Origin: Anaeramoeba flamelloides
Lineage: Eukaryota; Metamonada; Anaeramoebidae
NCBI GenBank assembly: GCA_027625915.1
Contig: JANTQA010000012.1
Span: forward strand, 1,085,001-1,149,000
DNA length: 64,000 nucleotides
Reading direction: 5' to 3'
Position numbers and translations under genes: made by a program. This document shows, in pieces, positions 34,340 through 46,962 of this stretch. A model generated the notes under the pieces. That model saw nothing but the letters and a program-made list of their open reading frames with translations. It made no database searches and was not told the DNA's origin. Position 1 is the first letter of the stretch, and every line of letters starts with the position of its first letter.

Positions 34340-37300
34340 TTTTTTTTTTTTTCGTTTTGTTTTTGACATTTTCCTTCTTTGGAAAAAAAAAAAAACAAAA
34401 AACAATTCAAAAACTCAATAAATAAACTCACTCATACTCTTGTGAATTTAAAAAGGTTGTTAGAGAAAAACAAGAAGAAGAAAATGAAGGTGAGGGAGAA
34501 AAACTTGCCATCTCAATTCATGATATTGTTGTTGGTGATATTGTCGTTCTTGAAACAGGATCAAAAGTGCCAGCAGACGGTATCCTCTTTTATGCAAGCG
34601 AACTGAAAGCCAATGAATCTGTAATGACTGGTGAAATTAAGGAAATTAACAAAACACCAGAAGAAGATTGTTGGATGATTTCCGGTACTGAAATCACACA
34701 AGGAGAAGGTAAATTTATTGTCACAGCTGTAGGAAAACACTCTCAATGGGGTAAAATTCTGGAAAAGGCAAAAAGTAAAGAAGAAGTTAACACACCACTC
34801 CAAGACAAACTCGAAAAAATGGCTGATCAAATTGGAAAACTTGGTCTCTGGTCTGCTATCTTAACTGTCGCTGTTCTTTTAGCAAAATGGGGATTCAGAC
34901 TTTGTAAATATTTTTTTTGATCTAATTTTTTTTTTTTTTTTTTTTTTGAAATTTGGGATTTTGATAAAAGCTGATTTGAAAAAAAGATATTCATAAAAAA
35001 GTGAGATTTCCAAACTTTTAGAAAGAAATCTTTCACAGTAAAATAAGAATTATCGGGCTTTCAAAAGCTTTTGAAAATTTCCAAAAGAAACAATTTTTAC
35101 ACAAAAAAAAAACAAAAATCAAAAAATATTGCTCTTATTATGAATTCTTTGGTGTACTCATTAAAATCTATTCTTCTTACAAAATCTCTTGTTATAAAAA
35201 CAAACCAATAATTAACCAAATAAACAATACAAAACAAAAGATACTAAATTAAATGAAGGAGAAGAATTTGTATTCCATGACTTGGTTGAAGTTGTTGATG
35301 CCGTTATTGTCGGAATTACAATTGTTGTTGTTGCTGTACCAGAAGGATTACCATTAGCTGTCACCATTTCATTAGCTTATTCCATGAAAAAAATGATGCA
35401 AGATAACAATCTTGTTCGAAAATTAGAATCCTGTGAAACCATGGGTAACGCCACCTGTATTTGCTCAGATAAAACAGGAACATTAACTAAAAACGAAATG
35501 ACTGTTGTTACAGGATATTTCTTTGGAGAAAAATCTGAAGACGTCCCAGAATGCGAACAATTTGACGAAAAATATTTGGATATCTTCGTAAGGTCAATTG
35601 CCTTGAATTCCAAAGCCTATTTCCATTTTGATGAAGAGAAACAAAAGGATGTGGTTATGGGTTCCAAAACCGAAGGAGCATTACTTTTGATGTTAAAACA
35701 ATGGAAACAACCATTTGACAAAATTAGAGAAGAACAAGAAAACCTAATTGCTAAATGTATTCCATTCTCATCCAAGAGAAAAAGAATGACAACAATTATT
35801 AACCATAATGATGGATATTTAGTTTTCTGTAAAGGCGCTTCTGAAATCGTTTTAGATAAATGTGTTATGCAAGTCAATGGTGATAATATAGATTCTCTTT
35901 TTGAAGAGAGAATAAACAAATTGAAAGATGTCATTGAAGGTATGGCTTCAAATGGATTAAGAACTCTCTGTCTTGCTTATCGATATGTAGATAAAAACGA
36001 CTATGATAACTTCTTGGAAGAAGACCCAGAAGAAGAAATTGAAACTCAATTAACACTTCTTTCCATTGTTGGAATTAAAGATCCAGTTAGAGACGCTGTT
36101 CCAAAAGGTAATTACTTTACTTTTTTTTTTTTTTTTAAAAATTATTTTTTGAACTATTTTCTGTCTCAAATTAAGGTATAAATAAATGAGTTACTTCATT
36201 TATTTTATTTCGTCCAGAATTCATTATTAATTTTTTAATCTTTTTATTCAATTATTTTCTAATTTTTTGTATTAATTTAATTTTTTTTCTTTAATAACAA
36301 TAGCTGTTGAAGATTCTAAAAGCGCAGGTGTCACAATCAGAATGGTTACAGGAGATAATATTGTAACCGCTAAACACATTGCCAAGGAATGTGGAATCTA
36401 TACTGAAGGAGGATTAGTAATGGAAGGATTTGATTTCAGACATATGACTGATGAAGAAAGATTAAAAATTATCCCAAATCTTCAAGTCTTAGCTCGTTCT
36501 TCACCAAAGGATAAACTTACCTTAGTCAAACACTTAAAAGAAATGGGTGAAGTTGTTGGTGTAACTGGTGATGGTACTAACGATGCACCAGCTTTAAAAG
36601 AAGCCAATGTAGGTCTTTCTATGGGTATTGCCGGTACTGATGTAGCTAAAGAAGCATCAGATATTGTTATTTTAGATGATAACTTTAAATCTATTGTTAT
36701 TGCCAGTATGATTCTTCTTCTTCTTTTTTTGTTTTAATTTTTTTTTCTTGTTCATAATCTTATTTATTTTTTTTTTTTTCTCTTCAAATCATCAAAATGA
36801 ATATTCTAACCAAATATATACCAACCAAAAAAAACCATATTCATACCAAATTTTCATAAAAAAATTACCTCAATTTAATCATAGTCATGTGGGGAAGATC
36901 TGTATATGATAACATTAGAAAATTTTTACAATTCCAACTTACTGTTAATGTAGTCGCACTTGCAACCAGCTTTTTAGCAGCCGTTTCTGGCATTGGATTA
37001 CCATTAAAAGCTGTTCAATTACTTTGGGTAAACTTGATTATGGATACTCTTGCCGCACTTGCACTTGGAACTGAACCACCAACCCACGATTTACTTAAAC
37101 GTAAGCCATATAAAAAAGATGCATCACTCCTTAATGGAATCATGAAGAGAAACATTGGTGCACAATCTGTTTATCAACTTATTGTTCTTTTAGGAATCTT
37201 GAAATTCGGCGGATCCTTCTTTGGTCTTGATCCTTTGGTTGCCGAAGAAAAATTACACTTGGATTGTATTGTATTCAACACCTTTGTATTAATGCAAGTA

Positions 37301-37555
37301 TTTAACGAAATTAATTGCAGAAAGATTAATGACGAAGCTAATATTTTCAAAGGAATCTTTAATAATATGATCTTTATCGGAATCTGGGTTGGAATCATCA
37401 TCATCCAAGCTCTTGTTATTGAATTTGGTGGATCTTTCTTTGCTACTACCCATTTGAATGCTTTCGAATGGGGTGTATCATCCTTTTTAGGATTATTATC
37501 AATTCCTTTAGGATTTGTATTTAGATTAATTCCAGCTAAAGGTGACCCTCAATAA
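33674..37555 (+). CDS. plasma-membrane-type Ca2+-ATPase (P-type, PMCA), five exons, 975 aa
   Basis: Exons inferred by phase and homology: 33674-34213, 34456-34903, 35241-36107, 36304-36705 and 36885-37555 (TAA). The introns (242, 337, 196, 179 nt) are all GT-AG and the joints restore conserved residues. The product pumps Ca2+ out of the cytosol at the cost of ATP. Visible features: PMCA-type N terminus, first membrane pair (residues about 115-155), actuator motif VMTGE, M4 motif PEGLPLAV (from about 363), phosphorylation motif DKTGTLT with Asp about 406, KGAS nucleotide-binding motif (about 527), hinge TGDGTNDAP (about 706-714), and a conserved C-terminal membrane bundle starting [20 protein letters not shown]. 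The chain stops almost directly after the last membrane helix, so the calmodulin-binding autoinhibitory tail of animal PMCAs is absent. Intron 1 contains a 63-T run. The ATG at 33674 is the first in a frame that matches the PMCA N-terminal region. Confidence 0.93.
34275..34337. repeat. 63-nt poly(T) run inside ATPase intron 1
   Basis: An uninterrupted T homopolymer lies inside the first intron of the Ca2+-ATPase gene, within an even longer T-rich block (about 34225-34352). It may act as an extended polypyrimidine stretch; its exact length is likely to be uncertain in any assembly. Confidence 0.85.
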
Positions 37556-40257
37556 TTTGATTTCTAAAAATACTTACTTGAAGGATTTGATTTTTTTTTT
37601 TTTGCAATTTAGTTTTTTTTTGTTTTGTCATTTTAAAACATCTAAAAAAATACAAATTAAAAAAAAAGTTCTCAAAATATGTTATTGTTCAGACTCAATT
37701 CAAATTAAAGACAATCAAATCAAATCTAAATCGAATAAATAAAAATTTATAAAAAAAAAAAAATATTCACAGAAAAACATTAGCAAACATTAAATCAAAA
37801 ATTTTTTCGATTATTTTTGATTTAATTATTCACACAAAATTTTGAAAAATAAATTATTTATTTGATCAGTTACAAATATTCTATTTTTTTTGTTTTGTTT
37901 TGTTTATTTTTATATTTATTTTTTCATTATTTGGGCGGATATAACTGATTTTTATTTGTATAGCACAGAGATTAAAAAATTTGAAAGGGTTAATTTTATT
38001 TTAAAAGAATTATACAGCCTTTACAAATTTTGTGTGAAATTTTTTTGATATCATATTTTAATGTTGATATATATTTTTAAAAAGTTGAATTTTAGCACAT
38101 TCAAGCTCATATTGAAAAAAAAAAATAAAGAGCTTTCCTATCTATATATTCAAGAATTTTTTCTGATTTTCAAAAAATAAATTTACAGAACTTAAAATGG
38201 ATTTTACACATTGAAAATTTAATGAGAAACCAATTATTATTTGACTCTTATAAAAATGATTTTTTTATTTTGATCATTTTAAAAGATTCTGTTTTTCTTT
38301 AAACTAATATCTGATAGAACATCTTTTCAAAATTTGAGATTTATTATTCTCATTTTCAACTTTTTAAAAATCTAAACTATATCCCAAAAATTTGAACACA
38401 GTTTAAACAGTTGAAAAAAATATCATTACTGCAATTTACATTCAATTTGGAAAGGATTTTGATTTTACAAACTATTTCATTTTTTGTCTTTTCTGTTTTG
38501 TTTTCATTTCGTTTTTTTGAGTTACTTAGATATTTCGTTAGATCGGGAATTTTTTTTTTTGAAGGTTGATAGAAGGTTAAAGCGTTGAGTTTGTTAAATA
38601 TAGAAAAATAACATACAATTAGTTGATGTTATGTTATCATTTGATTGATCAACAATTGTTGGTAAAATTTGAACAAATTTACCAATACATTTTTTGTTTC
38701 GCTCGTTTCATTATTTTGGACACACCAATTTTTATTTTTGAGTTTTATGTTTTTTTCTTTTATTTTAATAAAAATGGTTACTTATAAAAACATTAATTAT
38801 GGGTAACTTAAATCGGGTTTTATATTAGGTTTGGAAAAAAATAATAATTTTTTTTTTTTTTTGTTGTCTATTTTTGATTTTGGGTGTGTCCAAATTTTTG
38901 GAATTGAGTTTATATCAACATCAAAATTTGATATCAAAAAAATTTCACAGAAGACTTGATATGGTTGTAAACTTACTATTTATAATAAAAATTCTTTATT
39001 AGATACTTTAAGATTTGAAAACTTTGTTAAAAAAGAGATTATCTAAATAAAATTTAAATTTTATCTATCTTATTATAGCCGTTCCCAACCTAGGGTGAAA
39101 ATTTTCAAACATTGAAATTGACTTTTTTTTTCTATATTAAATATAAAAAAAAAAATTACAATACAACTCTCCTTAATAATTATCTGGTTTTGTAAAAGTT
39201 TTTGAAAAAATTTCTAAGGTAATAAGCCCGCTAAAGGTGGATGTTTTTATTTCAAAGTTATTTAGTTTTATTAAACTACCTGTTATTACTTCCATTAATT
39301 TATAACTTTGAAACTTTAATTTTTAATCAAATTGAAAATTCAATAAATATATATTTTTTTTTTGATCTTTCTCTTTTAAGTTTAAAAATACTTTATATTT
39401 GTTGAAACCTAAAATAAAAATAAAAATTTTAATCTTTTTGAATAAAATCAATAAAAATCAAGACTTTTTTTTTTTTTAAAACTTTTTTTTTTATGAATTT
39501 AAAATAAACAACTTTAAAAAAAATTATTATATTATTTTTCAAGAAAAATAAACTAAATTTCATAATAAATGTCCCAATTTTTATTCATTTTTTTTTTAGT
39601 TTTTTTTATTTTATTTTTCTTTTATTTTTAGAAGAAAAACAAATATTTCTTGAGTATAGAATTGAATACGAAATTAGTAATTTTTTTTTATTATAATAGA
39701 TATCTTCAATTTATAAAAATATTTATTTTCAAAATTTGTCATTTAATGTGCCAATTATTTTGAAATGGAGTTTATGAAAAAAATATAAAACAATACATTT
39801 TGAAATCAGTGATCTTTAAAATTATTTTTCGCTTTAAAATTACAAAAAAAAATAAAAAAGAACTCAATTTTTCATATTGTCATAATTTCATTGATACTTA
39901 ATATATTGAATGAATATCAAATTAGTTATGGTTCTTTTTTAGAACTAACATAGTTTTAATTTTGGTTTTAATTATTCTTGAACTAACTCGATATGGATTA
40001 AAAAATAAAAAGATTAAAAAGGATAATGAAATTTTGTAATCTTATTTATTTTTATTAATTCTGTCTTTAGAAATTCAACCAAATTTTCAAAAAGGTTAAA
40101 AATACTTTAAGAAAATTTATTATGTTGAATGACTAAGGATTGATAGTTAGTAAATTTTGAAAGTCTTGTTTTAAATGATTTTAATAATAAAGAAAGATTA
40201 TTCATTATCTTAGAATTTGTTTTTAATAGAGTATTTTATGATCGATTTTTTTTTTAA
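37556..40257. other. 2.7-kb intergenic region between convergent genes
   Basis: It lies between the 3' ends of the Ca2+-ATPase (+) and the NECAB-like gene (-). Very A/T-rich with many poly(T) runs; no gene, RNA or clear repeat was recognised. Confidence 0.5.
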
Positions 40258-41708
40258 TTAATATAATGTTTGTCTTAATGCAGCCCATTTTTTTGGAATT
40301 ACCATTTGATTAGTTTCACTTGGCTTAACAATAACATCGACGAGATTAGTTTCCCATTCTTTGAATTCTTCTGACATGAAATGTACGTCAAGATCCATTT
40401 TGTGGTCCCAAATTTGATAAACAATAAATTTTGTCATGTCATTTTTTGGTTTTTCTTTTCTTAGGAATAAATAATAACAACTCTCTTCATCAACAAGATC
40501 TGATTGATAATCACTATAAAAGTCGAGAAATTCTTTTTCCTTAATTGTTTCAATATAATGAGTAAAGCATATCAGATGTTGTCCTCCCTTTTCTTCGTCC
40601 AATCTTCCATCGCCAGATCGTACATAGAATTTAACTAATTCTTGTCCTTTCTGTGCTCCCTGTACTTCGACTCGATCAAGCAAATTACTCAAACGGTCTA
40701 CCTGATAGGAAAGTGGATCTTTATGAATTTTCGACATCATGATTTTCTGTACTTCAAGTTGTGTAAGTCCGTTTACTATTTCATCATTTTTGTCAATTGC
40801 TCCTAAAAATCCAATTGCTCTTTGTACAGGTATACCAAGTGCAAACAGGGAGTTTAACATTTCCCTTAAATAAAGTCTGATTTTGAATTGTTTTTGTTTA
40901 TCTGAATTTGGGTAATCCTTTTATGAAATGAAAAATTTGTTTTTATTTTATTTTATTGATTTGTTTTTTTTTTTTTATTTTAAGGATTTGTTTTTTTTTT
41001 TTTTTTTTTTGTTGATGTCGTTTTGTTACATCAAAGGTTTTATTTATTTGATTAATAATTATTACATTGTTGTTTCAAAATTATCACTTTATTTTTTCAA
41101 TTTTTTTTCTTTTTTCCTTTCTTTTTGTTACGTTTTTTTTTTATTAAATCAAGTTGATAAAAATTAATTGATTCATAAATGTAGATTGAAAAATAAACTT
41201 GTTTCCAAACAAAAAAATGAAAATAAATACTAGAATTAACATTAAGACGGTTGCTTTTTTTCACAATCTTTCTGGCATTATTATTTTATTATTATTATTA
41301 TTAATTTTTCAAAAATATTTTTGTTTATATTGTCCAAAAAAAAAAAACCCAGAAAATGGAAATTAGGTTTTCTTTTTTATTATTTTGATTATTAAACCAA
41401 TACTCATTTTTAGAACAAAAAAAAATATTAACAATAAAAGTACTTAAAAGCACTAATCAACATTCTAGAAGATCTGTTTACTCAAAGAAGCTTGACTTCA
41501 AATCTATAAATTTATAGTAGTAGTTTTAAAGACGATTTGATAATAATAATGATAGAATTATGTTTTTTTCTCGGTTTTTGTGTAATCAAAGAATGAAAAA
41601 TTAATTTTGTGGTTTTGCTCTCTTGTTTAATATAATCCAAAAATTAATCAGTCACGCATTAAAAAATTACAAAAATCTATGTTTATTTTCTCTTTCTTCA
41701 AAAGAAAA

Positions 41709-41756
<48 letters not shown>

Positions 41757-43375
41757 TGTGTGCCATTGTGCTGAAAAACTATTATGTGTTGAAATTCTTC
41801 ATTATATTTCAATTCTAAAAAAAAAAAAAAATATAAATTGATTAAAATTATTATAAAGAGAAAAATTATTGTTAACTCCATTTTCATTAAAACAAAAAAA
41901 TATTTGCACTTTATTAATTATAAAACATATTCTCCATAAATCTCGAGATAAGAGATGCTTTTCAATGCAATTTGGAAATTTTTGTTGTAGGTTAGATTCA
42001 AAAATTGTGAAATAAAAACTGTTCAAGAAACATTTTGAAAAAGTAATAAACCCAAGTTTTAAAAAGTGTTAATCAAACTACTTAAAATGAGTGAACAAGA
42101 CAATATGAGCAACTACTTATAAAACGATGAGACCACAATTTTTTAAAACGACTGTACTGGTATTTTCGGATTAATTGACAAAAAATTTTCATCTGATCCT
42201 CTTTTTGTTTTTATTTCGTTATTGTTGTTCTGTTAAATTCCAAATTGAAAAAACTAAGAGAAAACATGAATCTAGATTCAACATTCTAAAAGAAGTGCTG
42301 AAATTAATATGAGCTAAATAAAGCTAAATTGGTTTCTTTGAATTAAGATGGTTAGCACTGAAATTCGAAAAAAAATTGAAGTGTAGATTTTTCCTCGTTT
42401 AATATTCAAATACTGCAAAGAACAAAAAAAGTGATTTTTAAACAAATTTTTTTGAATCAAATATAAACTTTAATTTTTGTTTTTTTGAAACAAGTTTGGA
42501 ATGAATTTTTAAAAGAATTTTGTCTTTTGAAAGGAAGGAAGACAAAAATTATTTTAACAAAGGGAAATTTTTTGAATAAAAAAAACAACTGAAAAAAAAA
42601 AAAAAAATAAAATAAAAAATGTTACTTTTGATGCAGAATGAAGCGATTTTCCAATTGAGATACTTAAGTCTTCAATTTTATCAAACAATGGTTTAAAGTC
42701 TTCAAAATCTTCCAAAAAGAACTTGCAAATTTCTTCGATGTCTAATACTCTTTTCGAGGTTGTTATTAACAAGAAAAAGTTTTTGAACAATGAAAAAATT
42801 TTGACAACAAATTAAATAGGAATTGGTGATTTGTTCATTGAAGAAATGAGTGGGGTGTTTGTTTAAAAAAACAAAGAAAAAAGAAGAGAGGAGAAAAAAG
42901 GAGAAAAATTATTTAAAAAGAAAACAAAAAAATTTACCCATTTGAATCGGCATCAATCAATTTAAATAATTCTTGAAGTTCTTCATCTTTTAAGACACTG
43001 TCTGAAAAGTATTGAATAAATTCTTCATACGAGATCTCTCCATTATCATCTTTGTCTGCTCTTCTAAAAACATCTTGTCAATTCAACAGAAATAAGATTT
43101 TTTTTTTTTTTTTTTGGTTTGGAATAAAGAGAAGTTGTTTAGTTTGTGAATTCAAAAGAATAAGTTTTTTTAACTGAAACCAAAACAGAATTTAACTTTT
43201 TTTTTCTTTTTCAAAAAAAAAATAAAAAAAAAAAAAAAAAGGGTGTAGTTAAATTCTTTTTGATTATTGATCCTTTAAAGAACTTCTTGATAGAAAAGGT
43301 GAATTTAATACCTGTAAAAAGAATTTCACCAGCTGATCTATTTACTTCATTTGGTTTTTCTGTTTTTTCAGTCAT
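40258..43375 (-). CDS. NECAB-like EF-hand protein with C-terminal ABM domain, four exons, 327 aa
   Basis: Exons inferred: 43375-43312, 43073-42938, 42749-42626 and 40917-40258 (TAA). Introns are 238, 188 and 1708 nt, all GT-AG and in phase. Two EF-hand loops are visible: [12 protein letters not shown] (residues 28-39) and DADSNGVLDIEE (62-73), the second completed only by splicing. A helix follows, then the exon 3/4 joint reading [16 protein letters not shown], which continues the NECAB pattern (human: KKDYQEAS...). Next are a predicted coiled segment (about 176-193) and an antibiotic-biosynthesis-monooxygenase (ABM) fold at about 221-307, with [17 protein letters not shown]. Animal NECABs have this EF-hand/coil/ABM order and are neuronal Ca2+-binding adaptors of about 350 residues. 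The ABM fold here, as in NECAB, need not be enzymatic. The long intron was accepted because both the phase and the family alignment run through it. Expression data would settle it. Confidence 0.82.
41709..41756. repeat. (CA)12(TA)12 compound microsatellite in NECAB-like intron 3
   Basis: CA dinucleotides at about 41709-41732 run directly into TA dinucleotides to 41756. It lies within the 1.7-kb intron of the NECAB-like gene; the open frames over it are repeat artefacts. Confidence 0.9.
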
Positions 43376-43829
43376 TTTGTGTTTTATTAATTATTGATGT
43401 AAATCGAGAAAAAAATGAAATCTATTAATTTTTTTTTATGAGTTTAAGGGTGCGATAAATTGTGGTTAGTGGGATTTTTTCAATAAGTAATTCAAATTCA
43501 AAATGGAGAGGAGAATATTTGAATTGAAAATAAGAAAAATTGGAAAAATAAAAAAGATCGATATTTTTGATTTTATTTTCAGAAACTTCAGAAAAGGATC
43601 AAATATTCCAAAAATTTAAGATCTTGAAAGATTGCAAAATACCAGAAGTTTTGAGAGCAAGAAAATGCTACTGAGATTATATTTTTTTAAGGTAAACTTT
43701 TAAAAATTAAATATTTTGTACTTTTTGAGTGATGTAAAAAAAAGAAAAATATCCTAATAACAAAAAAGAAGTATTGAGAAAATAATCTTAGAGTCCTCAT
43801 GAGGATATTACTCTTTGTTGAAAAATAAA

Positions 43830-44045
43830 TGGAAACAAAACTTTCATTCATCTTTCTAAAATAAGGTTATAAAATTCGTGTAAAATTTCAATTTTTTGAT
43901 TCTTTAAATCAGCTTAAATTATTAATTTTCTTTGATAGAATTAGCGACTTTTGATGGTTTGTTTTATTTCTTGGCAGGTGATTATTTTTAGGAAAGCTTA
44001 ATGGAAATTTTGATCTATTTATTTTACAATTAGCAGTAAAATTAA
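43830..44045. repeat. dispersed repeat family I, partial copy 3
   Basis: Diverged direct similarity to 4800-5010 and 30330-30550, including AATAAATGGAAACAAAACTT and GCTTAATGGAAATTTTGATC. It is truncated on the right relative to the other copies. Confidence 0.45.
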
Positions 44046-46483
44046 AAGATTTCCTCAAATCATTTTTTTTTCTATTTTTGTGATAAATATTGTTGTTATT
44101 TTTTTTTTTTTGTGATTCATGATAAGAATAAATATAAAGGACAATGGAATAAAAATGATTTTACACAAAATATGAAATTGATGAGGGGTTTTTAACGTAT
44201 GGTGAAATGGAAATATAGATCTATGGAATTTAGAGTTGGTTATTTTTCAAATGTTCCTCGGAAAAATGGTTGAACATTTAAAAAGAAAAAAAAAAAAACA
44301 AAAAAAGTCTGGAAATAAAATCAAGTACAAAAAAACATATTAATTTGAAGAAAAAGAGAATTTTTACCCCATAAACACACACATAAACTCATACACACGT
44401 TTAACCCCCCTCATCCATTTTCAATTGTACTTTCAGCTAAAGTTAAAATTTTATTATATGAATGGAAGATATCAGAATACAAAAGATAGTTTAATTTTTT
44501 TTTATTCTATTTCAAATTTACTTTAAATTTGTTTAGATGGATTTTCTTAAATTGGTGAAGATCATTTTTAAATGTTATCTTGTAATGTCTTTGAATTTTG
44601 TAAATAACGTTGAAGATATTAGAGTAAATTTTTTTTTTAGAAAATAAATTATTCTAAATCATTAATTAATATGTATTCTTTAAAAAACTAAAATAAATAC
44701 CCATTTGTAATTTATATATTGTCTTGTAATTTTTCTTAGTATTTAAATTTTTAATAATAAAATTATTTCTGTTTGTCTTTTCTTTTTTTTTTTTTTGGTT
44801 CGAAATTTCTTTTTTTTTTAAATTTCTTTGTCAACTTAGGCAAAATGAAAAGATTCACCCACATTAAAAATTAACCAATTGTTAAATTCTGGTTAATTTT
44901 TTCAAACTTAGAATATCACTTTTAAAGTTCAAACTTGGAATGAAAAATAAGGTAAAAAAAATACAACTAATAGATATTGTTTTAAGAATTATTTTTTCTA
45001 GCAATTTATAGTCAAAATTATATAAATTATATTATTAAATTTGGAATTTAATTTTTTAATTAATTTTGGTCAAAATTTTACATGTTGTAATTTTTATAGG
45101 TTTTACCAAAAGAGTTAAACAATAATAATAATATTTTGATATTGAAAAAAATAATTTTATATACCCTCCAAAATTAACTTTTCACTTTTTTTTGATTTTC
45201 TATTTACAATGATTAATTGAATAATCACCAAGCATATAAAAATACTAAGTTAAATTAATTGGGTTTTCATTTATATAAAGTTAGTTTATTTCCAGTTTGT
45301 TTCAAATATGTGAAAATAATTTGTAAAACTAATATATTTATTAATTATTAAAATTATTTAACAAAATCGGATTTTTTCGCTGTTAAAAAACCTTCCAAGA
45401 CAATTTTTTGAAAAATATTTTCCAAATTTAAAGACAAAATATTTTTCATTCTGCCTTTGAAGTTGTATGGAAAATTGACTGCTTTTCAAAAAATTGTTTG
45501 ATTTGTTTTCGAATATAAATAACATTTTTTATTTATTTGATTTGAAAATTATAGTTGTCTTTTATAAATTCTTTTTTTGGCAATATTTTGGTTTTTGGTT
45601 AGACATTTGATTAATTTAAATTCTTTATCAAAATAAATTTATTTTAGATTTTTGTGTTATAGATACCAATCACTTTGCTCATATTGACCACCGTCTTTTT
45701 ACATGTACATCCAAAAAAAAAAAAAAAATAATAATAAAAATAAATAAAGAAGGTAAAGAAAGGGTGGGTATGCTAATTATCTATTCGAAAAAACTGCTTT
45801 AATTTATTATTATATCTCTTGTTGTATTGTAACTTTATCTAAATTATTCATACTTTTTCTTAGAATAAAACGATAAAGAAATTTCCGTAATTAAAAAGAA
45901 AAAAATAAGTTATTCCAATAAGCCGAATGTTAGATGGTAACTAATTAATATTTTTTGTTTTAATTATCAATATCAGATGTTTGTAGATATCTTTTTTTTT
46001 TTTTTTTTTTTGTGAATAACTGTAAAAAATATATAACACTTCCGGAAATGAATTGTGGAATAAACATAGTTGGAAATTTGTTGTAAATAAAAAATTATTA
46101 GCTTTATATTCTTTCCTAATAAAGTGTGTCTTAAAATCACTAAAATTTTATTTTTTATTTTGTTTTAATTTTTTTTCCATTGCTTTATTCTCTTGATAAT
46201 TTTTTTGTTTTATAGAATTCACAAAAAAAAAAAAAAAAAAAAAATAGTCAAAGGGTTAAAAGTTTCTAATTTTAATTAGCAATACATGTTCAAATGTTTA
46301 TGGGCAATTTGATACTAGTCATGAAGGGATCTCTCATACAAATAAATTATAAAGTTAAAAAAATAATATTGCAAAAAAAATATTCAAATTATTTTTTAAT
46401 TTTTTAAAAAAATATTAATTTTTAAAAAAAAAGTTTCAAAAATTTACAAAAAAACTTTTTAATTATAAGGCAAGGTATGTTAT

Positions 46484-46640
46484 ACAGTCATTTTAAAAAA
46501 GTGAGTGATTTTTTTTTTTTTAAGATTGTTGGAATTAAAACTTTTAAAAAAAGTTTTAATTCTTGGCAAAGTTTTCATTTTTTAAAACATAAAAATTCAA
46601 AAAAAAATTAAAAAGTCTCTCACTTTTTTAAAACTACCGT
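46484..46640. mobile_element. 157-nt palindromic MITE, TA-CAGT ends
   Basis: It begins TA-CAGTCATTTTAAAAAAGT and ends with the diverged inverse, CTCTCACTTTTTTAAAACTACCG-TA. The centre AATTAAAACTTTTAAAAAAAGTTTTAATT is itself a perfect or near-perfect palindrome. CAGT termini next to TA dinucleotides fit a Tc1/mariner-type non-autonomous element, distinct in sequence from the CAGTCAGTTCC family. Confidence 0.65.
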
Positions 46641-46962
46641 ATTAATTCGAAAAAAGATTAAATATTTCAAAATTTTGTTATTATTAGTGTTATTTGGTAA
46701 ATGTTGATAATAAATGTCGAGATGGATATTCATAATTTGCAATTTTTCTTATATATCTCGGGCTTTTATATAAAAATTAACCGAATGGGAAAAATAGTAT
46801 TTCTTAAGTGATGTGGTGTTGACTAAAAGCAAATAAATAGCAACTTCATTTTCCAAAGTTCTTTTCAAATTGAGAAGGAAATTGATTGATTTTGATTTTG
46901 ATTTTTAATTTCTGGTTCTTCTTTGCATAATAAAATTACTGGCGTATTACAAATGGGTTTGA

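Larger units (their letters stand above)
43376..46962. other. 3.6-kb intergenic region
   Basis: It lies upstream of the NECAB-like gene and downstream of the BTB gene. It contains a partial family I repeat (about 43830-44045) and a small MITE (46484-46640). Otherwise A/T-rich sequence with long A and T runs; no gene recognised. Confidence 0.5.

Noticed and set aside
34130-34405. Lysine-run ORF opposite ATPase intron 1
   Set aside because: It is the complement of the poly(T) tract in an intron.
40258-40860. ABM-domain ORF as an independent 200-aa gene
   Set aside because: The frame stays open upstream of its ATG to a splice acceptor, and joining it to the EF-hand exons gives a continuous NECAB alignment.
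41623-41887. His-Thr / Tyr-Ile / Cys-Val repeat ORFs on both strands
   Set aside because: These are translations of the CA/TA microsatellite inside an intron.
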